Assembly (NCBI RefSeq): GCF_000519305.1
Contig: NZ_JAFG01000004.1
Location: 558,001-622,000, forward strand
Length of the DNA stretch: 64,000 bases
Reading direction: 5' to 3'
DNA from: Mesorhizobium ciceri WSM4083
GTDB lineage: Bacteria; Pseudomonadota; Alphaproteobacteria; Rhizobiales; Rhizobiaceae
The notes under the pieces: generated by a model
Told to the model about the DNA's origin: nothing
What the model saw: only the letters and a program-made list of their open reading frames with translations
Databases searched by the model: none
Position numbers and translations under genes: made by a program
Shown here: piece after piece, positions 46,747 to 55,728 of the stretch
Numbering within the stretch: the first letter of the stretch is position 1
Layout: every line of letters begins with the position of its first letter

Positions 46747-48114
46747 ATGGCACCAAGCGACCTTCTGAGACCCAAGACGGTTCCTGCGGCCGGCACAGCC
46801 GTCCTAGTTGTTCGGCCGAGCCCGATCGGCTCGATCATTCGTGCAGCAGGTGGAGTGTCGGCAATGGCGATTGTCGGCCAGCTCACCCTTCTTGCTGCGA
46901 TTCCGGTTTTGGCGCGGCTCTATTCGCCGGCGGATTTCGGCATCTTTACGATTTACCTGTCGATCGTGAACATACTCGCCGGGGTCGCGGCATTGCGCTT
47001 CGAGGCGTCGCTCTATGGGGTCAAGGGGAGCACGCAGGCCTATGTGACGGTCAAGCTTATTCTCCTGGCCGTGTTTGTGACCACCGTCCTGGCCTTTTCG
47101 GCCGGACAGATGCTGTCGAACCTTGCTCCCACTCGCCTCGGCTCACTCGCCTGGCTCATTCCGATCGGAATGGGAGGCGCAGGTCTGGTCGAAGCCATGA
47201 ACTGCTGGAGTTTGCGCGCCGGGCTTTTGCGCGATTTTGCTCTTGGGCGGCTGATCCTGCCGGCGAGCATGGCTGCACTGCAATTGGTTTTCGGCATCGC
47301 CAACCTCGGCGGCGAAGCCATGATCCATGCCCATATTCTGAGCCAGTTCGTCTTCATCGGCCTGATCGGCTATCGGGTGATGAGTTGGGAGGATTTGCGC
47401 GGCATCGCCTGCGCACCCTGGCGTGCGGTGCTGGAAAAGGCTCGGCGGGAATACAAATTTCCTCTGTTCGACATTCCCGCAACGCTCGCGAGCATAGCAA
47501 TCAACAATCTTCCAGCAGTTCTTGTCGGCGGGCTGTTCGGCACCGCATTCGCCGGATATTTGGGGGTAGCCGCGCGGCTGGTCACCGGTCCTGTGACGTT
47601 GATCGCCACACCGCTCAGCAATGTTTTTGTCGCCGAAGCAAACCGGAACAGCAATCGTGGACACCTGCTTGGTGTGGCGCGCGGCCTCCTCCTGCTGGCC
47701 GCCGGCTTTACCGCGGTGCCGATATTGCTGCTCGGACTCGCCGCGCCCTATGTGGTCGTTCCGCTCCTGGGCGAGCCTTGGATGCCCACCGCGGAAATCA
47801 TGACCGCACTGGCGCTGATGGGCGCGGCACAAGCGTTATCGACTCCGCTTAGCGACGTTCCCGCTCTGCTACGGCGGCAAGGAACAAGACTGGTCATCGA
47901 CCTCGTACGAGCGGTTCTCGTGTTTGGCCCGCTGCTCGCCGGCGCCCAGGCGGGCTGGCAGCCAGTCACCGTCATCTATTTCATGGCCGCCGGCGGCGCG
48001 TCGGGTTTCGCTCTGAAAATGGCAGCATCGCTGTATCTGCTGACCCACGACCCTCAACCAGCAGGCGCTGCGACGTGCATCCAACATGAATGTCTCGAGG
48101 AAAAAACACCATGA
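46747..48114 (+). CDS. Polysaccharide flippase (Wzx-like, MOP superfamily)
   Basis: 455 residues with about 12 hydrophobic segments. The N-terminal ...IIRAAGGVSAMAIVGQLTLLAAIPVLARLYSP and DFGIFTIYLSIVNILAGVAALRFEAS are typical of oligosaccharide flippases (LARLYSPADFG is the signature start). It would move the lipid-linked repeat unit to the periplasm. The start at 46747 lacks a strong ribosome-binding site; an alternative ATG at 46864 (SAMAIVGQL) is possible. Its stop overlaps the next gene start. Confidence 0.85.
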   Translation: MAPSDLLRPKTVPAAGTAVLVVRPSPIGSIIRAAGGVSAMAIVGQLTLLAAIPVLARLYSPADFGIFTIYLSIVNILAGVAALRFEASLYGVKGSTQAYVTVKLILLAVFVTTVLAFSAGQMLSNLAPTRLGSLAWLIPIGMGGAGLVEAMNCWSLRAGLLRDFALGRLILPASMAALQLVFGIANLGGEAMIHAHILSQFVFIGLIGYRVMSWEDLRGIACAPWRAVLEKARREYKFPLFDIPATLASIAINNLPAVLVGGLFGTAFAGYLGVAARLVTGPVTLIATPLSNVFVAEANRNSNRGHLLGVARGLLLLAAGFTAVPILLLGLAAPYVVVPLLGEPWMPTAEIMTALALMGAAQALSTPLSDVPALLRRQGTRLVIDLVRAVLVFGPLLAGAQAGWQPVTVIYFMAAGGASGFALKMAASLYLLTHDPQPAGAATCIQHECLEEKTP

Positions 48115-49151
48115 ATTCGTCGTCGGTTGACAACCTTCAAACCGCAGTTGCGGTCACTCAGCATGACCGGGCCGATGTCTCATGGTCACGCCCTTTTATC
48201 TCGGTCGGGATACCAACCTTTCGTCGACCGGATACGATCCGCAGGGCGATCGACAGTGTCTTGGGCCAGGATTACTCCGATTGGGAGTTGGTCGTGAGTG
48301 ACGACGAGGGGCCGGAGGGCGAGACCTGGGCTATCGTGACCGACTACGCACGGAGTGAACCTCGCATCCGCATCATCGAAAACAGTCGAGGTCGCGGTCA
48401 GGTGGAGAACACCAACAACGCTATGCTGGCTTGCTCCGGACGATGGATCAAGTTGCTGCATGACGATGACTGGCTTGCGCCAGGTGCACTCAGGACATTC
48501 GCCGAAGTTGCCAAACAGTACCCCTCGGTCGCTTTCATGACGTCAGCCGCAAACATAATCGAGGACAAGCGAGTGCGATTTCGCCAAGTCCCCAAGGAGC
48601 AGGAACCGATCTCCCTTTATTCCAGCCAGCAGTGCCTGATGGACCTCTATCTGGTGCGCGCGACACGCTGCCTGGGGATCATTCCATCCACATTGTTGAT
48701 CAACAGCGACGTCATTCGTGCCGGCTGTTTGATGCGCACGCACAACGAGATTCCGGCCGGAGTGGATCAACTGTTCTTCGTCGATCTAGCCAGCCATGGC
48801 GACATGGTGGCGATAAGCGATCCGCTTACCTTTTACGATGCAACGAACCATCCAAGCATTACCACGTCAAAGAGTTTCCGCGAGGTCGACGAAGTGACCC
48901 TCGCCGTCAAGCAGCTTAACTGGAATCTCATCAAGGATCGCAACCATCTCCCCCCTCCCGAGACATTGCTGCGGGCGTTGCGGGTTGCTCGCATTCCCAT
49001 GCGGTTCCACCAGCAGTCCTGGTTGACCACGTTCCTGGACGGGGTTCAGATTTTCCGGCCTTCCGTCATGAAGGTGGCGGGCTGGCACGTGCTTAACCAC
49101 GTGTTTGCGATCCGCCCAAGATTGGGGCGGGTGCGCACACGACGGCGGTAG
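48111..49151 (+). CDS. Glycosyltransferase, GT2 family
   Basis: 346 residues from ATG 48111, overlapping the flippase stop. The GT-A start is clear: ISVGIPTFRRPDTIRRAIDS, QDYSDWELVVSDDEG, and the metal-binding DXD-like LLHDDDWLAPGAL about residue 122. The C-terminal half is less conserved (ITTSKSFREVDEVTLAVKQ) and has no transmembrane segment. It probably transfers a sugar to the lipid carrier. It is the last gene of the forward operon starting at 39869 and is followed by a long hairpin. Confidence 0.86.
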   Translation: MNSSSVDNLQTAVAVTQHDRADVSWSRPFISVGIPTFRRPDTIRRAIDSVLGQDYSDWELVVSDDEGPEGETWAIVTDYARSEPRIRIIENSRGRGQVENTNNAMLACSGRWIKLLHDDDWLAPGALRTFAEVAKQYPSVAFMTSAANIIEDKRVRFRQVPKEQEPISLYSSQQCLMDLYLVRATRCLGIIPSTLLINSDVIRAGCLMRTHNEIPAGVDQLFFVDLASHGDMVAISDPLTFYDATNHPSITTSKSFREVDEVTLAVKQLNWNLIKDRNHLPPPETLLRALRVARIPMRFHQQSWLTTFLDGVQIFRPSVMKVAGWHVLNHVFAIRPRLGRVRTRRR

Positions 49152-49187
49152 GGTGGGGCTGGGCGGACAAGCACGCCGGCAACAGAT

Positions 49188-49218
49188 TGCGCGCGCACAA
49201 GCCTCTTGTGCGCGCGCA
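49188..49218. terminator. Bidirectional 14-bp hairpin between convergent genes
   Basis: TGCGCGCGCACAAG (49188-49201) pairs perfectly with CTTGTGCGCGCGCA (49205-49218) around a three-base loop. It stands in the 84-base gap between the GT2 gene (plus) and the LuxR gene (minus), so it can end transcription from both sides. Confidence 0.75.
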
Positions 49219-49235
49219 TGGTATGGGCGTTTATC

Positions 49236-49943
49236 TCACGGCAAAACGCATATGCGCCCGAGAAGAGCTACCAGTTCCGCCTGGCGCCGTGTTTCGGTTT
49301 TGGCGAAGAGCGACGCCAGCTGTGACCTTATCGTGGTCCGGCTCAAGCGCCGCTTGCGGGCTATTTCCAAAGGAGCATCGCCCTGCGCCAAGCGCAGCGC
49401 GAGTTGCGTTTCGGCACTCGTCAGACCAAACATTCTTTGCAGCGTCTGGGGATTTGGTCCAGACCTGTTTTCACGATCCAGCAGCGCCACGATACTCGTC
49501 GCGTCAGGCGTTGCTATGCCCTTCTCGTTCAAAATCAAGGGCCTGTCGCCCATGCCGCGGATCACCACCCATGAAAGCGTGCCAGGAAGAAAATTCCCCG
49601 GCACGTTTGCGATCAGCCGCCTCAGAGCAACAGACACCTTGCCGGCCGTATCAGCTGCCTCGCCCTCGCGCTCCAAGGTGTTTTGAGCGGCTGAATTCCA
49701 CTCCATGACCTTCCTGTCGCTGTTGAGGATCAGATAGCCGCAACCGATGCGATCAAGCATTCTCACAACAGATGCAAGGCTGCTCTGCCGTGGCTCGACA
49801 GCCACGCCATCGAACCTTTGTGATGCTTGATGCCAGGTGGAACGATGGCCACCTTGCGTGCTCAAGACGGAGACGGGCTTTCCCCCGAAACTTCTATATT
49901 GACGACCAAGAATTCCATCATCTTGCCTACCAACCAGTGCCAT
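49236..49943 (-). CDS. LuxR-type HTH transcriptional regulator
   Basis: 235 residues. Start ATG 49943 has an excellent GGGAGG six bases upstream. The C-terminal HTH reads GLTSAETQLALRLAQGDAPL, then EIARKRRLSRTTIRSQLASLF, typical of LuxR/NarL helices. The N-terminal 160 residues have a PAS-like pattern (RIGCGYLILNSDRKVMEWNSAAQNTL) and no receiver Asp, so it may sense a ligand rather than be phosphorylated. It is oriented opposite to the polysaccharide operon. Target genes are unknown; the flanking exopolysaccharide genes are plausible. Confidence 0.8.
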   Translation of the reverse strand: MALVGRQDDGILGRQYRSFGGKPVSVLSTQGGHRSTWHQASQRFDGVAVEPRQSSLASVVRMLDRIGCGYLILNSDRKVMEWNSAAQNTLEREGEAADTAGKVSVALRRLIANVPGNFLPGTLSWVVIRGMGDRPLILNEKGIATPDATSIVALLDRENRSGPNPQTLQRMFGLTSAETQLALRLAQGDAPLEIARKRRLSRTTIRSQLASLFAKTETRRQAELVALLGRICVLP

Positions 49944-50155
49944 TTTCTACCTCCCGCAAAACGGCAACGCCTCCCAGTCAAAAGGAGGTGCCTTAAACAT
50001 GTCAGTCAGGTCGCTTGGAGAATTGCGGTCCGATCCGCCCCCGACATCGGACAAAATGCGCGCTACAATCCCGGGGAACAATCCTGCGGTCGGACTAGTC
50101 TGTACGCTTTTCGGTCTAATCTCGACGGACTAGTCAGAAGGTTCTAATCTGGCAC

Positions 50156-51898
50156 ATGCGTTTGCATTCGCTCAGTTTGCATCCGAACGGCTCAGGCAAG
50201 TTGCTAACCCACCTTGCCTCGATGTCGCTCCTGATCGCGACACTTGCAGTGGAGACAGCGCTGCCGACGTCTATGGCATACGACATCGGCTTTTTTGAGT
50301 TTGTTCCCACCATTATTGCCATCTCATATCTCGAAGATCGCCCGATTGCCCTCGCGGCAACGTTTGTGATGGCGGCTGCCGGCTTATTGACGCGGGATGT
50401 CCTGCACAATCCAACCGACGTCGACGTTTGGGTTCGGGCCATTCTGCTACTGGTTGCGGGGGGGATGATCGCCATGACTTTCCACCGGCAGAGGCAGGAC
50501 TACCGCACCCTTTTGCAGGTTGCAGAGGCCAGGCTCGTGGCCTTGGAGGCAACCGAAAACAGTTATCGCTGGGCATTCGAACGTGCCGCCATTGGCTTTG
50601 CCAACATGAGCGAGAATGGAGAGCTACAACGGTCCAACAAACGTCTTTGTGAGATGACAGGGTATGTGGAAGAGGAGCTTTCAAGTCTGCCGCTCAGCGC
50701 ACTCGTCCACCCTGACGACAACCACATTTTGGCGGAAGCGTTGACGCGCCTCAAAGACACGACTTCGTTCGGCTCGGAGATCCGTCTCCTGAGAAAGGAC
50801 GGCACGGTTTTGTGGGCAAGAGTGGCGCTGTCCTTGGCCGTGCCGGCCGATGCTCTCCCTCAAAGCGTCTTTGTAATGGTGGACGATATATCGGGGGAGC
50901 GAACCGCCCGCGAGGCACTCCGGGCTCAGAAGGAATGGTTGGACCTGGCGCTATCGTCCAGTCGGTTGGGAACATGGCGCATAGACTTCGAGAGCGGATC
51001 CGTGAACGGCTCGGCCGCGTTCTGGGAAATGATGGGGCTGGCACCCGCGCCGAGCCGTCCATTGCAGGAATTGGCGGCGGTCGTTCACCCGGCCGACTTG
51101 CCTAATCTGACGGCCCCGGGAGAGCTTGCATCAGGCGCCAACTATGATGCGGAGATCCGCATCAGGCGAGCTGGCGGGCTTATCCGCTGGATTGCTCTTC
51201 GGGGACGGGACGAATTGCGCGACGGTCGTGCACAGCGAATAGGAGTCGCCGCGGATCTCACCGATCGGCGCATAACCATTCTGCTGCGAGCTGCGGCGAA
51301 GAAGCGAGAACGGGCCATGCTAGAACAGCGCCATAGGCTCAACAATCTGTTTCCGGTGATCACGGCGCTAGTGAATATGGTTGGTGCCCCCGACAACGAT
51401 GTCGCCCGCTATAAGCAGACACTGATCGAAAAAATCGGCGCACTCCAGGCAACCCATCTGCTTCTTTCACGCGATGGCAGCCTGTCGGCTTCCCTGCATG
51501 ACCTCATCGCTCAGGAATTGCAGCCCTATATGGGGACGCACAACATTTCGATCAGTGGACCCGAAGTAAAAATGGCAGAGGGTTCGGCTGAGAGCTTCGC
51601 AATGATCGTTCACGAGCTTACGACCAATTCCGTGAAGCATGGGGCTCTCGGCACTCCGGCAGGCCGGATCGAGGTCGTATGGCAATTCGCAGCCCAGGAG
51701 CCCGGCGCCGACATCGTGTTCGAATGGTCGGAATCGGGAGAGCGCCGGGTCTCCACCTCGGCTCGGCGTGGCTTTGGGTCGTTGATTATTGGAGCCGGCG
51801 GTGAGCCTATTGTGGGCCACTCTTCCAAGCTTGAGATGCTGGATCACGGACTGAAATATTCGGTCCGGCTGCCGCCAAAAGCAATCGGCGCTAGTTGA
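50156..51898 (+). CDS. Sensor histidine kinase with two PAS domains, HWE/HisKA_2 type
   Basis: 580 residues. An N-terminal membrane region with about four helices (20-110, KdpD/DUF4118-like) is followed by two PAS folds (about 135-250 and 255-372) and a kinase core. The phosphoacceptor block is EQRHRLNNLFPVITALV with His393, and the N-box reads VHELTTNSVKHGAL with Asn491; the family shows Glu-His-Asn patterns of HWE/HisKA_2 kinases, common in alphaproteobacteria. The stop overlaps the convergent response-regulator gene by eight bases. The signal is unknown. Confidence 0.86.
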   Translation: MRLHSLSLHPNGSGKLLTHLASMSLLIATLAVETALPTSMAYDIGFFEFVPTIIAISYLEDRPIALAATFVMAAAGLLTRDVLHNPTDVDVWVRAILLLVAGGMIAMTFHRQRQDYRTLLQVAEARLVALEATENSYRWAFERAAIGFANMSENGELQRSNKRLCEMTGYVEEELSSLPLSALVHPDDNHILAEALTRLKDTTSFGSEIRLLRKDGTVLWARVALSLAVPADALPQSVFVMVDDISGERTAREALRAQKEWLDLALSSSRLGTWRIDFESGSVNGSAAFWEMMGLAPAPSRPLQELAAVVHPADLPNLTAPGELASGANYDAEIRIRRAGGLIRWIALRGRDELRDGRAQRIGVAADLTDRRITILLRAAAKKRERAMLEQRHRLNNLFPVITALVNMVGAPDNDVARYKQTLIEKIGALQATHLLLSRDGSLSASLHDLIAQELQPYMGTHNISISGPEVKMAEGSAESFAMIVHELTTNSVKHGALGTPAGRIEVVWQFAAQEPGADIVFEWSESGERRVSTSARRGFGSLIIGAGGEPIVGHSSKLEMLDHGLKYSVRLPPKAIGAS

Positions 51899-52565
51899 TG
51901 TCTCTGACGGCCCATGTCTTCAGCAAAACCGCGGCTTCCGTCCGATTTCGTGCTCCAAGTTCGCGCAGGACGGCGGCAGCATGAATCTTCGTCGTCGCTT
52001 CTGCAATTTCAAGAGAGCGGGCAATCTCTTTGTTCGAGTAACCCTCGGCCATCAACCTGAGGACCTCCTTCTGTCTGGACGTAAGCCTGCCCAGATTGTT
52101 GACGCTGATGGTCCTGTGGGGCATTTGCGTGGGAGCCTCGGATGGAAGGCGTACCGACTCCTTGGACCTTTGTGAAAGAAGTGCCGGAACGTAAATACGC
52201 CCGGCCAGGATTTCCTTCACCGCCAGGACCACCTCCTCGTCCGTTTGGGATTTTACGATATAGCCATGAAGCCCAATCGAAAGGGCAGTCAGAATCTCGG
52301 CGCGTGAATCCGTCCCTGAGACAATAGCAAACCGTGTGTCGGGATGAGCCGGTAAGACGTCGCGAAGATCATCCTGACCCGACAGTCCCGGCATGTGCAG
52401 ATCGATGATGGCGAGATCAACGGGCGCCTGATCTTCAAGCAGGCTTATGACGGTATCAAAACACGCCGCTTCGAATATTTCCAAGTCTGGAATGCCGGCC
52501 ATCAATGCCAGTCGCAGCCCACGACGATACAAGCCGTGATCATCGGCGATGATAATACGATACAT
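51891..52565 (-). CDS. NarL/FixJ-type response regulator
   Basis: 224 residues from ATG 52565 (AAGGTGG upstream); the longer frame to 52703 is leader. Receiver domain: IIIADDHG with Asp8-Asp9, phosphoacceptor Asp55 in LAIIDLHMPG, conserved Lys in YIVKSQTDEE. C-terminal LuxR-type HTH: LTSRQKEVLRLMAEGYSNKE followed by IARSLEIAEATTKIHAAAVL. The gene converges with the HWE kinase gene and overlaps it by eight bases, so it is the likely partner. Its target may be the exopolysaccharide genes that start at 53073. Confidence 0.87.
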   Translation of the reverse strand: MYRIIIADDHGLYRRGLRLALMAGIPDLEIFEAACFDTVISLLEDQAPVDLAIIDLHMPGLSGQDDLRDVLPAHPDTRFAIVSGTDSRAEILTALSIGLHGYIVKSQTDEEVVLAVKEILAGRIYVPALLSQRSKESVRLPSEAPTQMPHRTISVNNLGRLTSRQKEVLRLMAEGYSNKEIARSLEIAEATTKIHAAAVLRELGARNRTEAAVLLKTWAVRDIN

Positions 52566-53072
52566 GAACCACCCACCTTTTGGCAGCCCGCATGTGTCCC
52601 TAGCTGCCGAAACCTCCCTTTGGATGGACTGTACGGTGACCCAACACAGATCAGCCGCCCGCTGATCCCCCGTATGTCGACGCCCGCCGCCGCCCACCTG
52701 CACATTTCAACCCGCTAATATAGCTTACAACCGCACACATTTCAGGGCCAGATATTTAAGTGTTTTTTTCGTACAAACGGTGGCGATGCCCCTTCGAAGT
52801 CGTTACCGGCGCCGGACATGTCCACAGCAGTCGCCAAACAAGCGGCAACAGCTCCGAGCTCTGATTGATCGCCCTGCCGCGCCCATGGCCTGCCAACTGC
52901 AATATTGAAATCAAAAAGGCCGGGAAAGTGCCATTCAAATGCACGACGACGCCTTCTCGGGCGCCACTTACCATCGCTGCACTCTGGAGAGGCGAAACCA
53001 ACACTGGCGTATCTTCCGGACGGGTGGGCTGGACCCATCACACCGCGACAGTCGTATCAACAGGAGGACGAG
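52566..53072. other. Divergent intergenic region before the sugar-nucleotide operon
   Basis: About 500 bases without a gene. AT-rich spots at 52715-52785 (for example AATATAGCTTACAACC and TATTTAAGTGTTTTTTTCG) are likely promoters for the response-regulator gene and for the operon starting at 53073. Frames through it have no family resemblance. Confidence 0.4.
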
Positions 53073-53795
53073 ATGAAAGCGGTCATTCAGTGCGGAGGAA
53101 TGGGAACACGCCTTCGGCCCTTCACATCCATCTTGCCCAAGCCTCTCATGCCGATCGGGGCTCGACCGGTTCTTGAATTGCTTTTGAAGTGGCTGCGACG
53201 AAACGGCATTCAGGAAGTCTATGTCACGACCGGCTATCTGGGGCACTTGATCCGCACCGTATGCGGAGACGGGTCACAGTGGAATCTAAGGATACGCTAT
53301 ACCCAGGAGCTGGAACCTCTCGGCACTATAGGCCCGCTCTCCCTGATCAGGGAGGAACTGGACGAGCCGTTCATTGTTCTCAATGGGGACGTACTTACCG
53401 ATCTCAGTCTCAGCCGGTTTGTGGCCTCACACCGCACTCACACGGATCCGGTCACCATAGCCACCGCCTCCCGCATCATAAAGATGGACTTCGGCGTCAT
53501 CGACGAGATCGGCAATACTGTCCAGGTATTTCGTGAAAAACCGACGCTATCTCATCTGGTCAGCATGGGTATATATTGCATGAATCCAGACGTGTTCCGC
53601 TTTATACCTGACGGCATCGCCTTCGGATTTGACGACCTCATGCTGCAAATGATGCAAAACGGCACGAATGTGCACGTCTACAAACATGACGGGCTTTGGC
53701 TGGATATCGGACGCGTCGAGGATTTTCAAAACGCACAAACCATTGCCTGGGAAGAGCAGTCCGCATCGATCGAGGTCTCGGCAGCGGCCGCTTGA
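53073..53795 (+). CDS. Sugar-1-phosphate nucleotidyltransferase
   Basis: 240 residues from ATG 53073, with AGGAGG five bases upstream. The nucleotidyl-transferase fold is shown by KAVIQCGGMGTRLRPFT (residues 2-18), PKPLMPIG and LNGDVLTDL (metal-binding Asp). Late FDDLMLQMMQNGTNVHVYKH and WLDIGRVEDFQNAQ match the family. It makes an NDP-sugar from sugar 1-phosphate; the sugar is not readable. It lies at the head of an operon with a 4-aminotransferase, an initiating transferase and a dehydratase, so its product probably feeds the same amino-deoxysugar route. Confidence 0.86.
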   Translation: MKAVIQCGGMGTRLRPFTSILPKPLMPIGARPVLELLLKWLRRNGIQEVYVTTGYLGHLIRTVCGDGSQWNLRIRYTQELEPLGTIGPLSLIREELDEPFIVLNGDVLTDLSLSRFVASHRTHTDPVTIATASRIIKMDFGVIDEIGNTVQVFREKPTLSHLVSMGIYCMNPDVFRFIPDGIAFGFDDLMLQMMQNGTNVHVYKHDGLWLDIGRVEDFQNAQTIAWEEQSASIEVSAAAA

Positions 53796-53833
53796 GGTTG
53801 AACGCTCGGCCGCGCCAACATGAGGAGGTCGTA

Positions 53834-54970
53834 ATGCTCTTGGTCAGCGCTCCTATTCTTGGCTTTCCGGAAAAGGCAGCCCTGGCCAAAGTTGTCGACA
53901 GTGGGTGGCTGACGATGGGGGACCAGGTACGAGCCTTTGAAGAAGCCTTCGCAGCCGTGCATGATGCGGCCGATTGCGTTGCCGTCAGTTCTTGCACCGC
54001 CGCCCTGCATCTCATTCTCCACGCACTTGGGATCGGCCCAGGAGACGAAGTGCTGGTTCCCTCGCTGACCTTCGTGGCGACCGCGAATGCAGTGCTCTAC
54101 GTAGGAGCAACACCGGTATTCGTCGACATAGAGTCGGCCGAAGTGCCACTGATGTCCCTAAGCGACGCGGAAGCCAAGTGCACCGGACGTACCAAGGCTG
54201 TCATTCTCGTCCACTTTGCCGGCTATCTTGCCGACCGGGAAGAATGGCAGAGATTTGCCCGTGTGCGAGGACTGCATATCGTCGAGGATGCCGCGCATGC
54301 TCCCGGCCTTAAGGAGGTGGGGACTTACGGTGCGGCCGCGGCCTTCAGCTTCTATGGCAACAAGAACATGACCACCGCGGAAGGTGGGGCCGTTATCGCC
54401 CGGGATGCACAGCTCCGTGAAGCGATCCGCCAGGCTCGTGGACATGGGATGACCAGTGGCACACATCAGCGGCTGAACAGCCGCACGCCGCAATACGACG
54501 TGACGATGCTCGGTTTCAATTATCGCATGGACGAATTGCGCGCCGCCATGGGCTTGGTCCAGCTTCAGAACCTGCAGGAGTGGAATGAAATCCGGCGCAT
54601 ATTGGTCGTCCTCTATCGACGTCTGATCGCAGACTATTGCTCGGCCGTGACAGTCCCGTTCTGCAAACCGCGAACCTCGGCCTACCACATCATGCCTGTC
54701 CTCCTGCCACATGACGTCGACCGGCAAACGGTGATCGACCATCTGCGAACGAAGGGAATACAGACCACAATCCACTATACGCCCGTGCACCAGATGACGC
54801 TCTATCGCCAAATGTTCACTGAAATCCATCTGCCGAAGACCGAGGACTTCGCGCAGCGGGAGTTGACGATTCCACTACACCCGCAAATTACGGCAAGTGC
54901 GATCGAATCGGTGGTTGTTGCGTTGGCCACGGCGATTGAAGGCAGCGGGCGCGCGGGAGCCGCGGCATGA
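53834..54970 (+). CDS. PLP-dependent sugar aminotransferase, DegT/DnrJ/EryC1 family
   Basis: 378 residues from ATG 53834, with GAGGAGG six bases before; the frame to 53696 is in the preceding gene. Family marks: SSCTAALHLILHALGIGPGDEV, VPSLTFVATANAVLYVGATP, EDAAHAPG (cofactor-ring Asp) and SFYGNKNMTTAEGGAV with the PLP-binding Lys. It probably aminates a nucleotide-linked 4-keto-6-deoxyhexose made by the LegB-like dehydratase encoded two genes downstream (55729-56733). A LegC/PglE-like role fits. The stop overlaps the initiating transferase start by four bases. Confidence 0.88.
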   Translation: MLLVSAPILGFPEKAALAKVVDSGWLTMGDQVRAFEEAFAAVHDAADCVAVSSCTAALHLILHALGIGPGDEVLVPSLTFVATANAVLYVGATPVFVDIESAEVPLMSLSDAEAKCTGRTKAVILVHFAGYLADREEWQRFARVRGLHIVEDAAHAPGLKEVGTYGAAAAFSFYGNKNMTTAEGGAVIARDAQLREAIRQARGHGMTSGTHQRLNSRTPQYDVTMLGFNYRMDELRAAMGLVQLQNLQEWNEIRRILVVLYRRLIADYCSAVTVPFCKPRTSAYHIMPVLLPHDVDRQTVIDHLRTKGIQTTIHYTPVHQMTLYRQMFTEIHLPKTEDFAQRELTIPLHPQITASAIESVVVALATAIEGSGRAGAAA

Positions 54971-55641
54971 ACGCACTCGACGTGACGATGCATCGGCCCG
55001 CCGTAGCTGGCACCAGCCACGGAATTGCCAGACGCGCGATGGACATCATCCTCGCCGCAGTAGCGGGAATGGTACTCGCTCCACTGATGCTCCTGATTGC
55101 CGTTGCACTCTTTGTCGAGGGCGGTTGGCCCGTGCTTTTCGCACAGACGCGCCTGGGTGCCGGCGCAAAACCATTTCGCATGTACAAGTTCCGCAAATTC
55201 AAGACAACAGCCGATCCTTTCGGCCTTGCGCTGACCATGAACGATGACAGCCGCATGACGCGGGTAGGCCGTTTTCTCGCGGCAACGAAACTTGATGAGT
55301 TGCCCCAACTGTGGAACGTTTTTAAGGGAGACATGGCAATTGTCGGCCCGCGGCCGGAAAGCCTTGCCTTTGCCGATTGTTTCCGCGGCGGCAATGAAGC
55401 TGTCCTACAGTGGAAGCCTGGCCTGCTCGGCCCGACCCAGGTTCTCTTCCGTCACGAAGCCTGTTTTTACCCGCCCTCCCTTGATCCGCTCCTGTTTTAT
55501 CGAGAGGTCCTGTTCCCGGCCAAGGCAACGATCGACCTCTCCTACTATCCGCGGCGCACGATTGCATCGGATCTCGTCTGGATGATGCGAGGCTTCAGGG
55601 CGGTTTTCGGCGTGTCCCTGCCACCCGCGGCAAGTGGGTAG
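54967..55641 (+). CDS. Initiating sugar-phosphate transferase (undecaprenyl-phosphate, WcaJ/PglC C-domain type)
   Basis: 224 residues. A single long N-terminal hydrophobic helix (about 25-48, MDIILAAVAGMVLAPLMLLI) is followed by the catalytic part: FAQTRLGAGAKPFRMYKFRK, TKLDELPQLWNVFKGDMAI (Asp-Glu dyad) and VGPRPE. The short form lacks the N-terminal domain of WcaJ and resembles PglC-type enzymes that start from a diNAc-bacillosamine-like donor. It transfers the first sugar phosphate to undecaprenyl phosphate. ATGA overlap with the aminotransferase gene suggests matched supply of the amino sugar. Confidence 0.86.
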   Translation: MNALDVTMHRPAVAGTSHGIARRAMDIILAAVAGMVLAPLMLLIAVALFVEGGWPVLFAQTRLGAGAKPFRMYKFRKFKTTADPFGLALTMNDDSRMTRVGRFLAATKLDELPQLWNVFKGDMAIVGPRPESLAFADCFRGGNEAVLQWKPGLLGPTQVLFRHEACFYPPSLDPLLFYREVLFPAKATIDLSYYPRRTIASDLVWMMRGFRAVFGVSLPPAASG

Positions 55642-55728
55642 AGTTGGCAAGTGAGGAGAATTTGGCATGAATGGATTGTTGTTCGTTCGCCAGTTTGACG
55701 GCTCACACGATCGAAGGAGTGCGCGGTC

